A DNA stretch of 64,000 nt from Luteolibacter sp. Y139 (GCF_038066715.1 NZ_JBBUKT010000012.1:1-64000), one strand, 5' to 3'; shown: positions 18,487-29,498, counted from the stretch's first letter. Made by a program: numbers and translations. The notes: a model not told the origin generated them from the letters alone.

Positions 18487-19926
18487 ATGCGCCCGATCCT
18501 TGCTGCCCTTTTCGCCTGCTCGCTGCCAGCCTCTGCCCTCAATGTCGTGTTCATCCTGGCCGACGATTTGGGCTACGGTGAAGTCGGCTGTTTCGGTCAG
18601 CAGAAGATCCACACGCCGAACATCGACCGGCTGGCGAAGGAAGGCACCAAGCTCACCCAACACTACAGCGGCGCGCCGGTCTGTGCACCGGCCCGCTGCA
18701 CGCTGATGACCGGCAAGCACCTCGGGCACGCCGAGATCCGCGGCAACCAGCAGGCCAGCGTCTCCTTCCCGCAGTTCAAAGAGGGCCAGCACCCGATCTC
18801 CGCCGGCATCGCGACGCTGCCCGCCGCATTCCAGAAAGCCGGCTACACTACTGCCGCGATCGGCAAGTGGGGACTCGGGCCCGTCGGCTCGACCGGCGAC
18901 CCGAATAAGAAGGGCTTCGACCTCTTCTTCGGCTACAATTGCCAGGCGGTTGCCCACTCCTATTACCCGCGCTTCCTGTGGCGGAATGACCAGCAGGTGG
19001 AGATCAATCCCACCCCGATCCCCGGTCACGCCAAGCCGGTCGAGGGCGAAGTGAAAGCCGAACCATGGATCGGCAAGACCTACGCGCCCGACTTGATGGT
19101 GAAGGAGGCGCAGGAGTTCATCGCGTCTAACAAGTCCAAGCCATTCTTCCTCTACCTCGCCTTCATCGAGCCACACGTGGCGATCCATCCGCCGCTAGAT
19201 CACCTCGATGAATATCCCAAGGATTGGGATGCCAAGCCCTATCGCGGCGAAGGCGGCTATCTTCCGAATCCCCGCCCGCGTGCCGCCTACGCCACGATGA
19301 TCAGCGACCTCGACCGCCATGTCGGCGCGGTGCGCGAGGCATTGGAGAAAGCCGGCATCCTGGATGAAACTCTGATCGTATTCACGTCCGACAATGGCGC
19401 GACCCATGACGCGGGCGGCGTGGACACGGAGTTCTTCAAGAGCGTCGGCGAACTGAACGGCCGCAAGGGCTCCGTCTATGAAGGCGGCCTGCGCGTCCCG
19501 ACGATCGTGCGACTTCCCGGCAAGGTGAAAGCGGGCGCGGAAAACACGACGCCCGGCTTCTTCCCGGACTGGTTCCCCACCCTCTGCGCTGCGGCCGATC
19601 TGAAAGCGCCCGATGGTCTCGACGGCATCAACCTGTGGCCCGCCCTGACAAGCGATGCCAAGGTCGAACGCACCAAGCCCATGCTCTGGGTCTTTCCCGA
19701 GTATGGCGGCCAAGTCGCGGTGCGCCTCGGTGACTTCAAGGTGCTCCGCCGCAATCTCGACACGAAGAAGCCGGGCCCATGGCAGGTCTTCGACATCGCG
19801 AAGGATCCAAACGAAACCACCGATCTCTCTGCCGGCCACCCCGAACTGATCACCCAAGCGGTCGAGGTTCTGAAGCGCGAGGCATCGCCGAATGAAATCT
19901 TCCCCGTCAAAATCCCGGACGCCTGA
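18487..19926 (+). CDS. Secreted type I sulfatase
   Basis: 479 residues of the arylsulfatase A-like (alkaline phosphatase superfamily) fold. The signal peptide (about 1-18) is followed directly by NVVFILADDLGYGEVGCFG, where the DD pair binds calcium. The formylglycine signature C66-A-P-A-R70 followed by TLMTG is intact, with GKWGLG downstream and a late FTSDNGATHDAGG metal-binding stretch. The Cys must be converted to formylglycine by a maturase not present in this window. The natural substrate is unknown; in this group such enzymes usually remove sulfate from algal or mucin-type polysaccharides. The 3' end is 15 bp from the convergent gene at 19942. Confidence 0.95.
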   Translation: MRPILAALFACSLPASALNVVFILADDLGYGEVGCFGQQKIHTPNIDRLAKEGTKLTQHYSGAPVCAPARCTLMTGKHLGHAEIRGNQQASVSFPQFKEGQHPISAGIATLPAAFQKAGYTTAAIGKWGLGPVGSTGDPNKKGFDLFFGYNCQAVAHSYYPRFLWRNDQQVEINPTPIPGHAKPVEGEVKAEPWIGKTYAPDLMVKEAQEFIASNKSKPFFLYLAFIEPHVAIHPPLDHLDEYPKDWDAKPYRGEGGYLPNPRPRAAYATMISDLDRHVGAVREALEKAGILDETLIVFTSDNGATHDAGGVDTEFFKSVGELNGRKGSVYEGGLRVPTIVRLPGKVKAGAENTTPGFFPDWFPTLCAAADLKAPDGLDGINLWPALTSDAKVERTKPMLWVFPEYGGQVAVRLGDFKVLRRNLDTKKPGPWQVFDIAKDPNETTDLSAGHPELITQAVEVLKREASPNEIFPVKIPDA

Positions 19927-19941
19927 GCTTGAGGATCCGGG

Positions 19942-22335
19942 TCATCGATAATCGAGCTGCGCCGTGGCCTTCGTATCCTGCTCGCACTTGAAGCGGATCC
20001 AGTACGCCGAGAAGGCATCCGGGAACTCATAGGCGAGTGGCTTTCCGGCAATGACCTCGAAGCGACGGAAGGCGACCCAATTCCCGTCCCCTGTTAGATC
20101 GATTTCGGCACTCACCACGGAGTCCTTGTCGCAAGCCAGCGTGAGAGACTTCTTGTCGTAGCCGGTCATCAGATAGGGATCGGAAACGGCACCGGCTTTC
20201 ACGTTCGTGTCTTTCCATGGGCCCCCTTGTCCACGCGGCTTGCCCATCTTCCAGATGTCGTCGATCGCCCCGGCCCATAGTGCCGCCTTGCCATCGGTCG
20301 AGTGAATGATGTGCGCATTGTCCTTCGGCGCATCCGCGGCGATACCGGTCATGATAAACAGCCCGCGGTAGGAGCAGAAGTCGTGGATGCGCCTGTTGTG
20401 CGTGGCCACCGGGCGGACCTTGGCGAAGCCGCCGGCATTCTCAGCCGGCAATTCGTAGAAGGTTCCTCGCGCGTGGAAGAAGTCGCGCTCCGTGGCCACC
20501 TCGCGGTCGACGCGGCTGTCGCCGAGCGGGCCGATCTCGTCGAGCGCAGGATCTCCTTTCGGCAAGCGCCAGCGCTTGCCATGATCATCGATGAAGAGGA
20601 CCGAAGCCTCGTCCGTGGAAATCACACCCACCGGAATACCGGCGTGCTCCTTGGTGTGCGCTAGAAGCTCCTGCGTGGGTTTGAGGGTGAGGTCACCGTC
20701 CAATTCGTAGCCTCCGATGTCCTTGCCATCAGGACCGACGACGGCAACGGCCAGGGTCCGCTTGTTGTCCGCCCGGGCGCGCACGAAGCCGCCCGTGACG
20801 TCCTTTTCCGATGCGGATGCGAGTCCGTCGAAGATGGCATCCGGTGCATTACTACGTTTGTCGGAGTTGGAGAACGAGAAGGCGGCGGTCACACCGATGA
20901 GTTTCTCCGAAGAGGTCAGGCGCAGCCATACGCCCTTGAGCCCGGAAAGGTCGATCCACTGATAAGGTGATGAGAATTCCACCTCGCTGAGCTTCTTCCA
21001 CGTGCCAGTTCCATCTTCATCGACCTCCAGGGTCACGGTGGCCTTGGCCGTCCCTGACTGCGCCAGATGCAGGCCTTTGTGATCGTACCCTGAAATCAGG
21101 AACGGATCACTCGGCTTGCCAGCCTCCACATCCTCCTTCACCCACACGGCGCCCCGACCAATGACGGGGCCGAAATGATCGATCTGACCGGGCTCGACGA
21201 ACCATAGGTTCGACTGCGATTGCGGCGCAGCGATTTCGCCCTTGGCCTTGCGCTTGTTGAGGAACTCCGCCTTCGCCGTGTCGTCGCAGCCGAAAACCAC
21301 GCAATCGTCCCACTTGCAGAAGTCTCCGATGACCTTGAGGTAATTCGAACGCGGCGCGATACCGGCCGTGTTCTTCGAGGAAAAGGTTTTCGGGAAGCTC
21401 CAGAAGGTGCCGTGCATGGTGGCCAGCAGCCTGTCCCCCTCCCCGATCTCGCGAATGCGCGGCCACTCGGTATTCCAGCCGTGGGCACCATCGTAGGAGT
21501 GCGATCCCTTCGGCAGGCGGAAGGTTTGCCACTTTCCGCCATCGAGCAGCATCAGGATCAGCGAGCGATGATCCCAACCCATCGCCCAGAGCGGATCCGA
21601 ACTACTGGAGTTCCCGTAAATTCCACCGGGACCGGTCACCTCCGTGAACTGGTTCCGCCGGACGATGTCGAACCCGCTTTCCTTGCCATTCCACGTGGCA
21701 AGCACCCCAGACGGTGTTTCCGGACGCGTCTGAGCGGCCTCGCCATATTCGCCGTTGTTCGCATAAACGAGCAAGCCCTGCGAGGAATAGAGCCCCTTGC
21801 CATGGTAGCCGGGGAGGTCCGCCTTGTGGCCGCCCTTGAGCGCCTCGTCGCGGAATAGCTCGGTGACTTCCAGCGACTTCACGTCCACTTCGTAGAGCGC
21901 CTCCTCCATGCTGGCGTAGTAGATCTTACCAGCCGGATCGGTGAGGTGCCGGGCATTGGCCGTCGGACGACCGAACATCGTCGAGTACGGAATCGCTTGC
22001 ACGTTCCCTTCTGAGGATACGGCATAAGGTCCGATGAAGAGCTGGTTTGACTCGCGGTGGATCATCCGGTTCGCCGGCGTGCCACCGATCGACTCGGGCC
22101 GTACGATCTGTTTCAGATCCGGCGTGATCTCATAGAGCTTGTCGGATGACCCCTTCGGCGCATGCGGTGCATAGGTGACCACCCACAGGCGATCCGCCCA
22201 CGGCACCACGGCTCCGGTGCCACATTCCCCCTCTTCATTGAACATCGCGAGGTGAGGATAGATTCCGGAAAGCTGCACGGGCCCGGCAGAAAGCGGAGCT
22301 GCTAGAATGACGAAGGCGGTGAGAAGACGTCGCAT
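19942..22335 (-). CDS. Large secreted protein of unknown function
   Basis: About 797 residues from the ATG at 22335, where MRRLLTAFVILAAPLSA forms a typical signal peptide; the open frame continues 132 codons upstream but without protein-like content. The mature protein contains repeated WxxxxVTYAPHxPKGSSDKLYEI-like and DPYLMTGYDKKSLTLA / DPFLISGYDHKGLHLA blocks at two places (written here as short family blocks). These suggest two related C-terminal halves, each with a beta-sandwich-like segment, behind an N-terminal beta-propeller-like part. No catalytic motif is obvious. It is divergent from the ECF sigma gene and convergent with the sulfatase, so it may be part of the same secreted set. 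I do not recognise the family. Confidence 0.8.
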   Translation of the reverse strand: MRRLLTAFVILAAPLSAGPVQLSGIYPHLAMFNEEGECGTGAVVPWADRLWVVTYAPHAPKGSSDKLYEITPDLKQIVRPESIGGTPANRMIHRESNQLFIGPYAVSSEGNVQAIPYSTMFGRPTANARHLTDPAGKIYYASMEEALYEVDVKSLEVTELFRDEALKGGHKADLPGYHGKGLYSSQGLLVYANNGEYGEAAQTRPETPSGVLATWNGKESGFDIVRRNQFTEVTGPGGIYGNSSSSDPLWAMGWDHRSLILMLLDGGKWQTFRLPKGSHSYDGAHGWNTEWPRIREIGEGDRLLATMHGTFWSFPKTFSSKNTAGIAPRSNYLKVIGDFCKWDDCVVFGCDDTAKAEFLNKRKAKGEIAAPQSQSNLWFVEPGQIDHFGPVIGRGAVWVKEDVEAGKPSDPFLISGYDHKGLHLAQSGTAKATVTLEVDEDGTGTWKKLSEVEFSSPYQWIDLSGLKGVWLRLTSSEKLIGVTAAFSFSNSDKRSNAPDAIFDGLASASEKDVTGGFVRARADNKRTLAVAVVGPDGKDIGGYELDGDLTLKPTQELLAHTKEHAGIPVGVISTDEASVLFIDDHGKRWRLPKGDPALDEIGPLGDSRVDREVATERDFFHARGTFYELPAENAGGFAKVRPVATHNRRIHDFCSYRGLFIMTGIAADAPKDNAHIIHSTDGKAALWAGAIDDIWKMGKPRGQGGPWKDTNVKAGAVSDPYLMTGYDKKSLTLACDKDSVVSAEIDLTGDGNWVAFRRFEVIAGKPLAYEFPDAFSAYWIRFKCEQDTKATAQLDYR

Positions 22336-22461
22336 CAGCCAGAAGTGTGTCGAATGCGTAAAGGTAACACGATTTCCCTCAAAAAAGCCGTGTCGGCGGA
22401 ATCTCCCTGTGGCTGCGAAATTTTTTGTGTCACTTTGCGTAGCCTGCCACATCCCGTCTTC

Positions 22462-23052
22462 GTGGACTCTGACTCTGATTCTCCGGCTTCTCCCCCGGCT
22501 GCCCTGCTTCGCCGGATACAGGCGCGTGGACCGGGCTGGATGGAGGCCTTCGGCGAACTCGTCCGGATTCATGAGGGCTGGGTGCGTGGGTTCCTGCGCT
22601 CGCGCATCCGTGACTGGGCCGCGGCGGATGATCTGGCTCAGGATGTCTTCGTAACGGCCTTCCGCCGCATCAAGACCTACAGCGGCGAAGCGAGCTTCGA
22701 GGGCTGGCTGCGGGGCATCGCCGTGAATCACCTACGGAACTTCGTGAGGAAGCGCCGCGAACAATGCATCGGCGGCAATGACGAGCTCCAGGCACTGATC
22801 GACCGCGGCGCGGATGCCTTTCCCGCAAGCGGCGATGAAAGCGGCGCACTCGATGCGCTGACCAAGTGCCTCGACAAGATCGATGGGCCATCGCGCGAGT
22901 TGCTCAACCAGCGCTACGTGACGGGAAAAACGGTGCGCGAGATTTCCGCCGAGAGCGGCAAGGGCTACTCGGCGCTCACGATGCAGCTTCACCGGTTGCG
23001 CGAACTTCTTGCGGAGTGCGTGCAGAAGAAGATGGAGGTGCCGGAATCATGA
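22462..23052 (+). CDS. ECF-type RNA polymerase sigma factor (Rhodopirellula/Verrucomicrobium family)
   Basis: About 196 residues from a GTG at 22462 (reading VDSDSDS); the open frame runs back to a GTG at 22345, only 9 bp from the divergent gene, over sequence that looks like promoter. Region 2 shows WAAADDLAQDVFVTAFRRI with GWLRGIAVNHLRNFVRKRRE. Region 4 shows LLNQRYVTGKTVREISAES and a final helix with LTMQLHRLRELLAECVQ. It would direct transcription of a small regulon. Its stop overlaps the start of the FecR/LamG gene (ATGA), a linked arrangement common in Planctomycetes and Verrucomicrobia. The start is the main uncertainty. Confidence 0.88.
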   Translation: MDSDSDSPASPPAALLRRIQARGPGWMEAFGELVRIHEGWVRGFLRSRIRDWAAADDLAQDVFVTAFRRIKTYSGEASFEGWLRGIAVNHLRNFVRKRREQCIGGNDELQALIDRGADAFPASGDESGALDALTKCLDKIDGPSRELLNQRYVTGKTVREISAESGKGYSALTMQLHRLRELLAECVQKKMEVPES

Positions 23053-24614
23053 AGCGGCAGGATGAGGAGATCGCACGGCTGTTCGCCGAAGACATGGAGG
23101 AAGCGGAGCGGAGCGCGCTTGCGAAACGGCTGGAGGCCGATCCGCAGGCTCTCGAGGTCCTCGGTGCTCACGCGGTCATCGAGGGTCTGTTAGGCGTGGC
23201 GCTCGAGGATGAGCTCACCGCCGAACGCCGCCACGCTAGGCTGATGGAGGCGGTGTCCAGGGCCGACCAGGATGAGTTCCTCTCCGGCGTGCAGGACAAG
23301 ATTCGCCGCCATGCTTGGCGCAACCGCATCATGGCGATCGCCGCGATGGTCGTGCTCGGTTTTTCGACGTGGTTCTTCGTAGGGCCCGGGAAGGTGGCCA
23401 GCGTGACCCGTCTCGAAACCATCACTTGGGGCGGTGCGACGCCGCTAACCGAAGGCGGCGAACTCAAGCCCGGCACCCGCTTGCAGTTTGATAGCGGCCT
23501 GGTGGAACTCGATATGGCTGGCCGCGGACGGATGATCGTGGAAGGTCCGGCGGATCTTGAGCTGGCGGAGCCGATGCGCTCGGTGCTTCATCGCGGCCGC
23601 GTCTTGATGCGCGTGACGGAGGCCGGTCACGGCTATCGCCTTGAGACATCGAGGGGCGCGGTCGTTGACCTCGGCACCGAGTTCGGAGTGTCCGTAAGCA
23701 ACGAGGGCGTGGAAACCCACGTGCTGGAAGGCGAGGTGGAAGCCATCCCCACCGACGGTGCCAAGGTCCTGCTCAAGAAAAACGATGCCCTCCGCTTCGA
23801 CGGCAACGGCAGCGCGCGGATACCCGCGGACCCGGGTTCATTTTACACCTCTCTGCCGCCGCAGCGCGCGGGATCCCCGCGGGCAATCCACTGGCCACTG
23901 GAAGGAGCCGGGAGCGGCAGCGATACCGCCGAATTACGAGGATTCCCGGGAGGGGACTATGATATGAATTCCCGCGCCATGGAGCCGGGGCAGAAGCCAG
24001 CCGAGGTCCCGGGAGTGTTCGGTCATGCCTTCGCCTTCGATGGCAAGGGAGGCTACGCGGAAAGCGATTTCCCGGGAATCGGCGGGCGGGAGCCGCGCAC
24101 TGTCAGCTTCTGGGTGAAGGTGCCGCAGGACTTCAGCTTGCGCGAAGGCTTCGGCATCCTCTCGTGGGGCCTCTTCGAAGGAAATAACTTTGGCGGAGTC
24201 TGGCAGGTCTCCATCAATCCAGTCGAAAAGGAAGGCCCGGTCGGCCACCTTCGCGTCGGCGCACACGGGGGCCAGATCATCGGCGCGACGGACCTGCGCG
24301 ATGACCAATGGCACCACGTCGCTGTAGTGCTCTTCGAGGCCTCGCAACCCGACATCGGCAAGCACGTGCTCATCTATCTAGATGGCAAACTGGAGCCCAT
24401 CTCCCGCCGTTCCCTTCAGGAGTTGAATACGCGCACCGAAGGCGCGAGCCACGGCGTGTGGTTGGGACGGAACATCACCTACAATCAAAGTGTTCCGAAC
24501 CATCACGACGGCGGTTTCTTCCGCGGCGAGGTGGATGAGGTTTTCATCTTCGACACCCCGCTTTCGCAGGATGAGATCCGTGCGTTGAAGGCACGGAATG
24601 AGATGCCGAGGTAG
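23049..24614 (+). CDS. FecR-domain membrane protein with C-terminal LamG domain
   Basis: 521 residues from the ATG at 23049, which overlaps the sigma stop codon. The N-terminal cytoplasmic part (1-93) is acidic and helical with an anti-sigma-like look. A single membrane segment lies at about 94-112. A FecR-type domain spans about 120-240 (LETSRGAVVDLGTEFGVSV, HVLEGEV). A LamG/concanavalin-A-like domain spans about 300-515 (FAFDGKGGYAE, RTVSFWVKVP, DDQWHHVAVVL, GEVDEVFIFD). In this group such proteins are thought to sense something outside the cell and control the neighbouring sigma factor. Here the LamG domain suggests a glycan cue. That link is inference. Confidence 0.9.
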   Translation: MKRQDEEIARLFAEDMEEAERSALAKRLEADPQALEVLGAHAVIEGLLGVALEDELTAERRHARLMEAVSRADQDEFLSGVQDKIRRHAWRNRIMAIAAMVVLGFSTWFFVGPGKVASVTRLETITWGGATPLTEGGELKPGTRLQFDSGLVELDMAGRGRMIVEGPADLELAEPMRSVLHRGRVLMRVTEAGHGYRLETSRGAVVDLGTEFGVSVSNEGVETHVLEGEVEAIPTDGAKVLLKKNDALRFDGNGSARIPADPGSFYTSLPPQRAGSPRAIHWPLEGAGSGSDTAELRGFPGGDYDMNSRAMEPGQKPAEVPGVFGHAFAFDGKGGYAESDFPGIGGREPRTVSFWVKVPQDFSLREGFGILSWGLFEGNNFGGVWQVSINPVEKEGPVGHLRVGAHGGQIIGATDLRDDQWHHVAVVLFEASQPDIGKHVLIYLDGKLEPISRRSLQELNTRTEGASHGVWLGRNITYNQSVPNHHDGGFFRGEVDEVFIFDTPLSQDEIRALKARNEMPR

Positions 24615-24712
24615 TCCTTTGACACCAAGCCGCATCTGTCGCCCCGGAATCGGTCAATTTTCCCCGCGTCCTTGCGGCTTTCCACGCGATCGGTCAGTCT
24701 GGCCGACGGCAC

Positions 24713-26083
24713 ATGACTCTCTCCGCTCTCGATCTGTTCACCATCGGCGTCGGCCCGTCGTCGTCCCACACCGTGGGGCCGATGCGTGCGGCGTGCCGGT
24801 TTGTCGTGCGGCTGCAAGCAGAGGGACTCGCGCCGCAGGTGGCGCGATTGCATTGCGACCTCTACGGCTCACTCGCCGCCACGGGAAAGGGTCACGGCAC
24901 GGACTCGGCGATCCTGTTGGGATTTCTCGGCGAGGAGCCGGAGACGGTGGTGATCGATAGCGTTCCGGAAAAGCTCGCCACGATCCGTTCGGGCAAGCTG
25001 CTCACTCCGTGGGGTGCGGAGTTGGATTTCGATGAGAAGCGCGATCTCGACTTCAAGCGCCTCAAACCCTTGCCGCTGCATCCCAATGGGATGCACTTCA
25101 CTGCGCTCGACGAGAACGGAAAGCCCATTGCAGACGCGGTGGTCTATTCGCTCGGCGGAGGATTCATCGCCACCGAGGAGGAGATGAAAGCACCGCCTGT
25201 GGCCGAGGTGGCGCAGCCCTATCCCTTCACCTGTGCCGCAGAATTGATGGCGCATTGCGAGAGGACGGGCCTGTCGATCTCCTCGCTTCTACTGGCCAAT
25301 GAGAACGCCTTGCGCCCCGAGGAAGAAACCCGTGCCCGCCTTGATGCCATCTGGCAAGCGATGCAAGACTGCGTGAAACGCGGCTGCTCGCACGAAGGCG
25401 TGCTTCCCGGAGGCCTGAAAGTGAAACGACGTGCGAAGGCGATCTACGAGAACCTTCGTAGTAATTCAGAAGCCTGCCTGAACGATCCGTTGACGATTCT
25501 TGATTGGGTGAATCTCTACGCACTCGCCGTGAATGAAGAGAACGCCGCGGGTGGTCGCGTGGTCACCGCACCGACGAATGGCGCCGCCGGCATCATCCCC
25601 GCCGTGCTTCACTATGCCGTGCGCTTCCGCCATTCGCTGCATGCGGATAGTATCCATCGCTTCCTGCTGACCGCGGCGGCGATCGGCATGCTCTACAAGC
25701 GCAATGCCTCCATCTCGGGCGCGGAAGCCGGCTGCCAGGGTGAAGTTGGCGTCGCCTGCTCGATGGCTGCAGCGGGGCTTGTGGAATACCTCGGCGGCAC
25801 ACCGAAGCAGGTCGAGAACGCCGCCGAAATCGGCATGGAGCACAATCTCGGCCTCACTTGCGATCCCGTTGGCGGGCTGGTGCAGATCCCATGCATCGAG
25901 CGCAACGCGATGGCTTCGGTGAAAGCGATCAACGCCGCCCGCCTCGCGATGGCCGGTGATGGCTCGCACTTCGTCTCGCTCGACAAGGTCATCAAGACCA
26001 TGCGCGACACCGGCCGCGACATGAAGAGCAAGTACAAGGAGACCTCGCGTGGAGGTCTCGCGGTCAACGTCGTGGAATGCTAG
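24713..26083 (+). CDS. sdaA: L-serine dehydratase (iron-sulfur type)
   Basis: 456 residues, the normal length for the single-chain bacterial enzyme. It deaminates L-serine to pyruvate and ammonia using a [4Fe-4S] cluster. The N-terminal beta domain carries the signature [13 protein letters not shown]. The C-terminal alpha domain has [54 protein letters not shown], with the cysteines expected for the cluster. It stands alone between the LamG gene and a small convergent membrane-protein gene. Confidence 0.95.
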   Translation: MTLSALDLFTIGVGPSSSHTVGPMRAACRFVVRLQAEGLAPQVARLHCDLYGSLAATGKGHGTDSAILLGFLGEEPETVVIDSVPEKLATIRSGKLLTPWGAELDFDEKRDLDFKRLKPLPLHPNGMHFTALDENGKPIADAVVYSLGGGFIATEEEMKAPPVAEVAQPYPFTCAAELMAHCERTGLSISSLLLANENALRPEEETRARLDAIWQAMQDCVKRGCSHEGVLPGGLKVKRRAKAIYENLRSNSEACLNDPLTILDWVNLYALAVNEENAAGGRVVTAPTNGAAGIIPAVLHYAVRFRHSLHADSIHRFLLTAAAIGMLYKRNASISGAEAGCQGEVGVACSMAAAGLVEYLGGTPKQVENAAEIGMEHNLGLTCDPVGGLVQIPCIERNAMASVKAINAARLAMAGDGSHFVSLDKVIKTMRDTGRDMKSKYKETSRGGLAVNVVEC

Positions 26084-26093
26084 GCCGCTAAAA

Positions 26094-26600
26094 TCATCGC
26101 TTGGATTCGTCCAGATCCGCCATGCTGGATTCATAGGCACGCCGGACTGCATTTTCTGCTCCCAACGCGGCAAGCTCTGCCGCCCAGCGATTGCGATGCC
26201 AGAACTTCAGCCACTGGACGGCGACAGCCAGCGTGATCATGATTACCAGCCAGACTCCCCAACGCGCGGCACCTGAGTCATCAAAGATGACCAGCGAGGA
26301 AACCATGGCCACCCCGGTGAACCACCACCAATAAGGAGACCAGGAGGTAATCACGAAGACACACAGGAGAGCAATCAAAGGAATTCCCATCGACGAGAGG
26401 ATCGACCCGATGATCCATTCCGGTCCCTGAAGGAAATCGCGAGACAGTGTGGCAATCTCTGGAACTTTCCCTCTGAAAATCCCTGAGAGAGAACCAATGA
26501 CCTCCCCCAAGCTTCCTCCCAAAACCATGGACGACAGGTATAGGAAGATTCGCTTGATCCACTGCCAGAGCGTTTCCCCGAAGATGTCGACCGGATCCAT
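26094..26600 (-). CDS. Small multi-pass membrane protein, unknown
   Basis: 168 residues with four hydrophobic segments at about 14-36, 62-86, 90-106 and 113-133 and a charged C-terminal helix (AAELAALGAENAVRRAYES). No family motif is recognised. Codon choice is less GC-rich than in the neighbours. It is convergent with sdaA, 10 bp apart, and divergent from the DUF1080 gene. Coding is supported by the clean membrane-protein pattern; longer overlapping frames in this area look like shadows. Confidence 0.65.
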   Translation of the reverse strand: MDPVDIFGETLWQWIKRIFLYLSSMVLGGSLGEVIGSLSGIFRGKVPEIATLSRDFLQGPEWIIGSILSSMGIPLIALLCVFVITSWSPYWWWFTGVAMVSSLVIFDDSGAARWGVWLVIMITLAVAVQWLKFWHRNRWAAELAALGAENAVRRAYESSMADLDESKR

Positions 26601-26716
26601 CGGAAGCCACGCTAGAGATTTCCCTCTGATTCGTCGAGGAATGACAACGCCAGCCTACATCGCAATCTTCGTCCCCAAGTGAAGAAACCGGATACTTTTC
26701 GCAGTAGTTGATCCGC

Positions 26717-27442
26717 ATGATTCGCACGGCCCTTCTTTCCATCGTCCTTCCTTGCATCGCCACTCCGGCGCTGCTTGCTGCGGACGAAGCACTCGCGTTC
26801 CAATCTCTCTTCAACGGTCGCGATCTCAGCGGCTGGGTGGATGTGAATACCTCTCCTGAAACGTGGACGGTGAAAGACGGCATCCTCGTCTGCTCCGGCA
26901 ACCCGACCGGGGTAATGCGCTCGGAGAAACAGTATGAGAACTTCATCCTGGAGATCGAATGGCGGCACATGAAGGAGGGCGGCAATTCCGGCGTCTTCGT
27001 CTGGAGCGAGGGCGCGCCCGCCCCGGGCCAGCAGCTGCCCAAGGGCATGGAAGTCCAGATGCTGGAACTCCAGTGGCCGCGCCTCAATCCGAAGCCCGAT
27101 GGATCGCCCAATCACCCCGGCTACGTTTCAGGCGAGCTCTTTGGTGCCAATGGCCTGCAAGCCGTGCCGGACTTCCCGCGCGGCGAACGAAGCATGTCGA
27201 AGGAGATGCGCTGCAAGGGTGCCGGCGAATGGAACCAGTATGTGGTCGTCTGCACCGACGGCGTGATCAAGCTCTCGATCAATGGCAAGTTCGTGAACGG
27301 CATGAGCCAGGCCAGCGTGCGGAAAGGCTACCTGTGCCTGGAGGCTGAAGGTTCGGAAATCCATTTCCGCAATATCCGCCTGCTGGAGTTGCCGGGAGGA
27401 ATGGCAACTCCGGAACAAACGGCGCCTCTGGCCAAACCGTAG
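26717..27442 (+). CDS. Secreted DUF1080 (3-keto-disaccharide hydrolase-like) protein
   Basis: 241 residues from the ATG at 26717 (a TTG 9 bp upstream is also in frame). A signal peptide covers about 1-21. The remainder is a single DUF1080 beta-sandwich: [83 protein letters not shown]. Some members hydrolyse 3-keto-glycosides; the domain is greatly expanded in Planctomycetes and Verrucomicrobia. No 3-dehydrogenase partner is nearby. The domain call is firm, the enzyme activity only likely. Confidence 0.9.
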   Translation: MIRTALLSIVLPCIATPALLAADEALAFQSLFNGRDLSGWVDVNTSPETWTVKDGILVCSGNPTGVMRSEKQYENFILEIEWRHMKEGGNSGVFVWSEGAPAPGQQLPKGMEVQMLELQWPRLNPKPDGSPNHPGYVSGELFGANGLQAVPDFPRGERSMSKEMRCKGAGEWNQYVVVCTDGVIKLSINGKFVNGMSQASVRKGYLCLEAEGSEIHFRNIRLLELPGGMATPEQTAPLAKP

Positions 27443-27597
27443 CGGGTCGCCCGACAAACCCTTCCGAGGCTCCCGGGCCCTTCACTCGGGAGAGAGCATC
27501 GAAGGCTTCGATTGCAGGGTGTCCTCTGCCGCTTTCCTGCAGGTGGCATATGCGCCGACTTGCCGGAGACGCTCAAACCTGAAATCCTTTAGCCGTG

Positions 27598-27903
27598 ATG
27601 AAATCCACTGCCATCGCCATCCGCGAACTGTTCGACGCCATCGATCTCGAAGACGCTCTCGAAGGGATCAGGCTCCTCGCTGCGATCGACGCCCTTTGCC
27701 TGCGCCTCGATCAGGATCTGAAATCGAAATCCGAATCCCTCCCCAAAGCGGGCTACGTTCAGGAGAAGGTGGAGCTTTTCCGATCCTGCTGCTGGCATGC
27801 GCTGGTTCCTCAGGAAGGCACGGACCACAAGACGCCCGACGCTTGGATGGGTGCGGCAAAGGACAGCCTCCTCAAGGTGCAATTCGAGCTTTCCGGGGTC
27901 TGA
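27598..27903 (+). CDS. Small hypothetical protein
   Basis: 101 residues from the ATG at 27598 (a GTG lies 3 bp upstream). Mostly helical, with an acidic N-terminal half (RELFDAIDLEDALEGIRLLA) and two adjacent Cys (FRSCCWHAL). I recognise no family. It stands alone in a short gap between the DUF1080 gene and the uracil-DNA glycosylase gene, convergent with the latter. Coding seems likely from its codon pattern, but it could still be spurious. Confidence 0.55.
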   Translation: MKSTAIAIRELFDAIDLEDALEGIRLLAAIDALCLRLDQDLKSKSESLPKAGYVQEKVELFRSCCWHALVPQEGTDHKTPDAWMGAAKDSLLKVQFELSGV

Positions 27904-28014
27904 CCCTACGGCGATGCACCTACGCCGGATCTTCGCCGTAGCGAGGTGAATGAATGCGCAGTGCATGGCGATCCCGGAGCAGACCGCGCCCGTGACCGCC
28001 AGGTAGCCCTGCAA

Positions 28015-28746
<732 letters not shown>

Positions 28747-28802
28747 GCGTGGCAGGGGCAGCGAATCAACCTCTCCCGCATCCTTGCTTTCGCACCAGAG
28801 CT

Positions 28803-29498
28803 TCAGAGGCTGAACCGAACTCCCGAATATGACGGTCGATTGCTATCTTCTCCCTCGAGGTGAGCAAGCAAGCGATCATAGCGCGTGCCGTCATTGGCAC
28901 CCCTCGTAGGGTTATAAATTTCGATCTCGTGCGCATCCAATATCCCACAGTTTCTCAGGAGCTCGATTGCCTCACGGGCAGCTTCCTTCGCGGTGTAGAG
29001 TTCATAGCCACTCGCTCTGGTGCCCTCCGCTCCAAATCCGAAGCGTGGATCCACGAGAACCTCGCCGATCTTGCGGACTGTATTGGAAGAGAACGTCACT
29101 CCAATCGCAGCAATCTTGGCGCGTTGTTCCTCGCGCGCTGCCAGATCGTCGACCTCACATCCGGCGATCACGCTGGATTGTTCGATCTCATAGACGGTGT
29201 AGGCATACCTCTCTCCAATAAAGGTCCACGTCCGGCAAACTTCGCTTTCGTGAGCTTTTGCCAGATGATCCGCGATTACTCGCCATTCATCCCGCGACTC
29301 GGGATCAGGGCATGGGTCCAAGGCTTCAAGAAGGCTGGCCCTGTGTCCGAAAAGCTCCGCATAGAGGCCGGATGGGACATCATTCGAGATCCGTACCAAG
29401 CGAACGGTGCCACGTTCCAAGCCGTCGAAAATCACGTCCGAGTGGGAGAACAGGGCTCCTCGATAAAGCTCGATAAAGGCATTTAGCGCATCATTCAC
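28803..29498 (-). CDS. Hypothetical protein
   Basis: About 231 residues from a GTG at 29498 that is preceded by AAAGGGG at a reasonable Shine-Dalgarno distance; an ATG at 29597 would give 264. The protein is soluble, mixed alpha/beta, with FERGTVRLVRISND-like and YELYTAKEAAREAIELL stretches and an end reading IYNPTRGANDGTRYDRLLAHLE. I do not recognise the family. An opposite-strand frame of 208 codons covers the same DNA, but its product is less protein-like. GC content is lower than that of its neighbours. Confidence 0.6.
   Translation of the reverse strand: MNDALNAFIELYRGALFSHSDVIFDGLERGTVRLVRISNDVPSGLYAELFGHRASLLEALDPCPDPESRDEWRVIADHLAKAHESEVCRTWTFIGERYAYTVYEIEQSSVIAGCEVDDLAAREEQRAKIAAIGVTFSSNTVRKIGEVLVDPRFGFGAEGTRASGYELYTAKEAAREAIELLRNCGILDAHEIEIYNPTRGANDGTRYDRLLAHLEGEDSNRPSYSGVRFSL

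Noticed and set aside
28860..29486. A 208-codon plus-strand frame
   Set aside because: It overlaps the minus-strand frame at 28803-29498, whose product looks more like a folded protein and has a Shine-Dalgarno-like sequence. A residual doubt remains.
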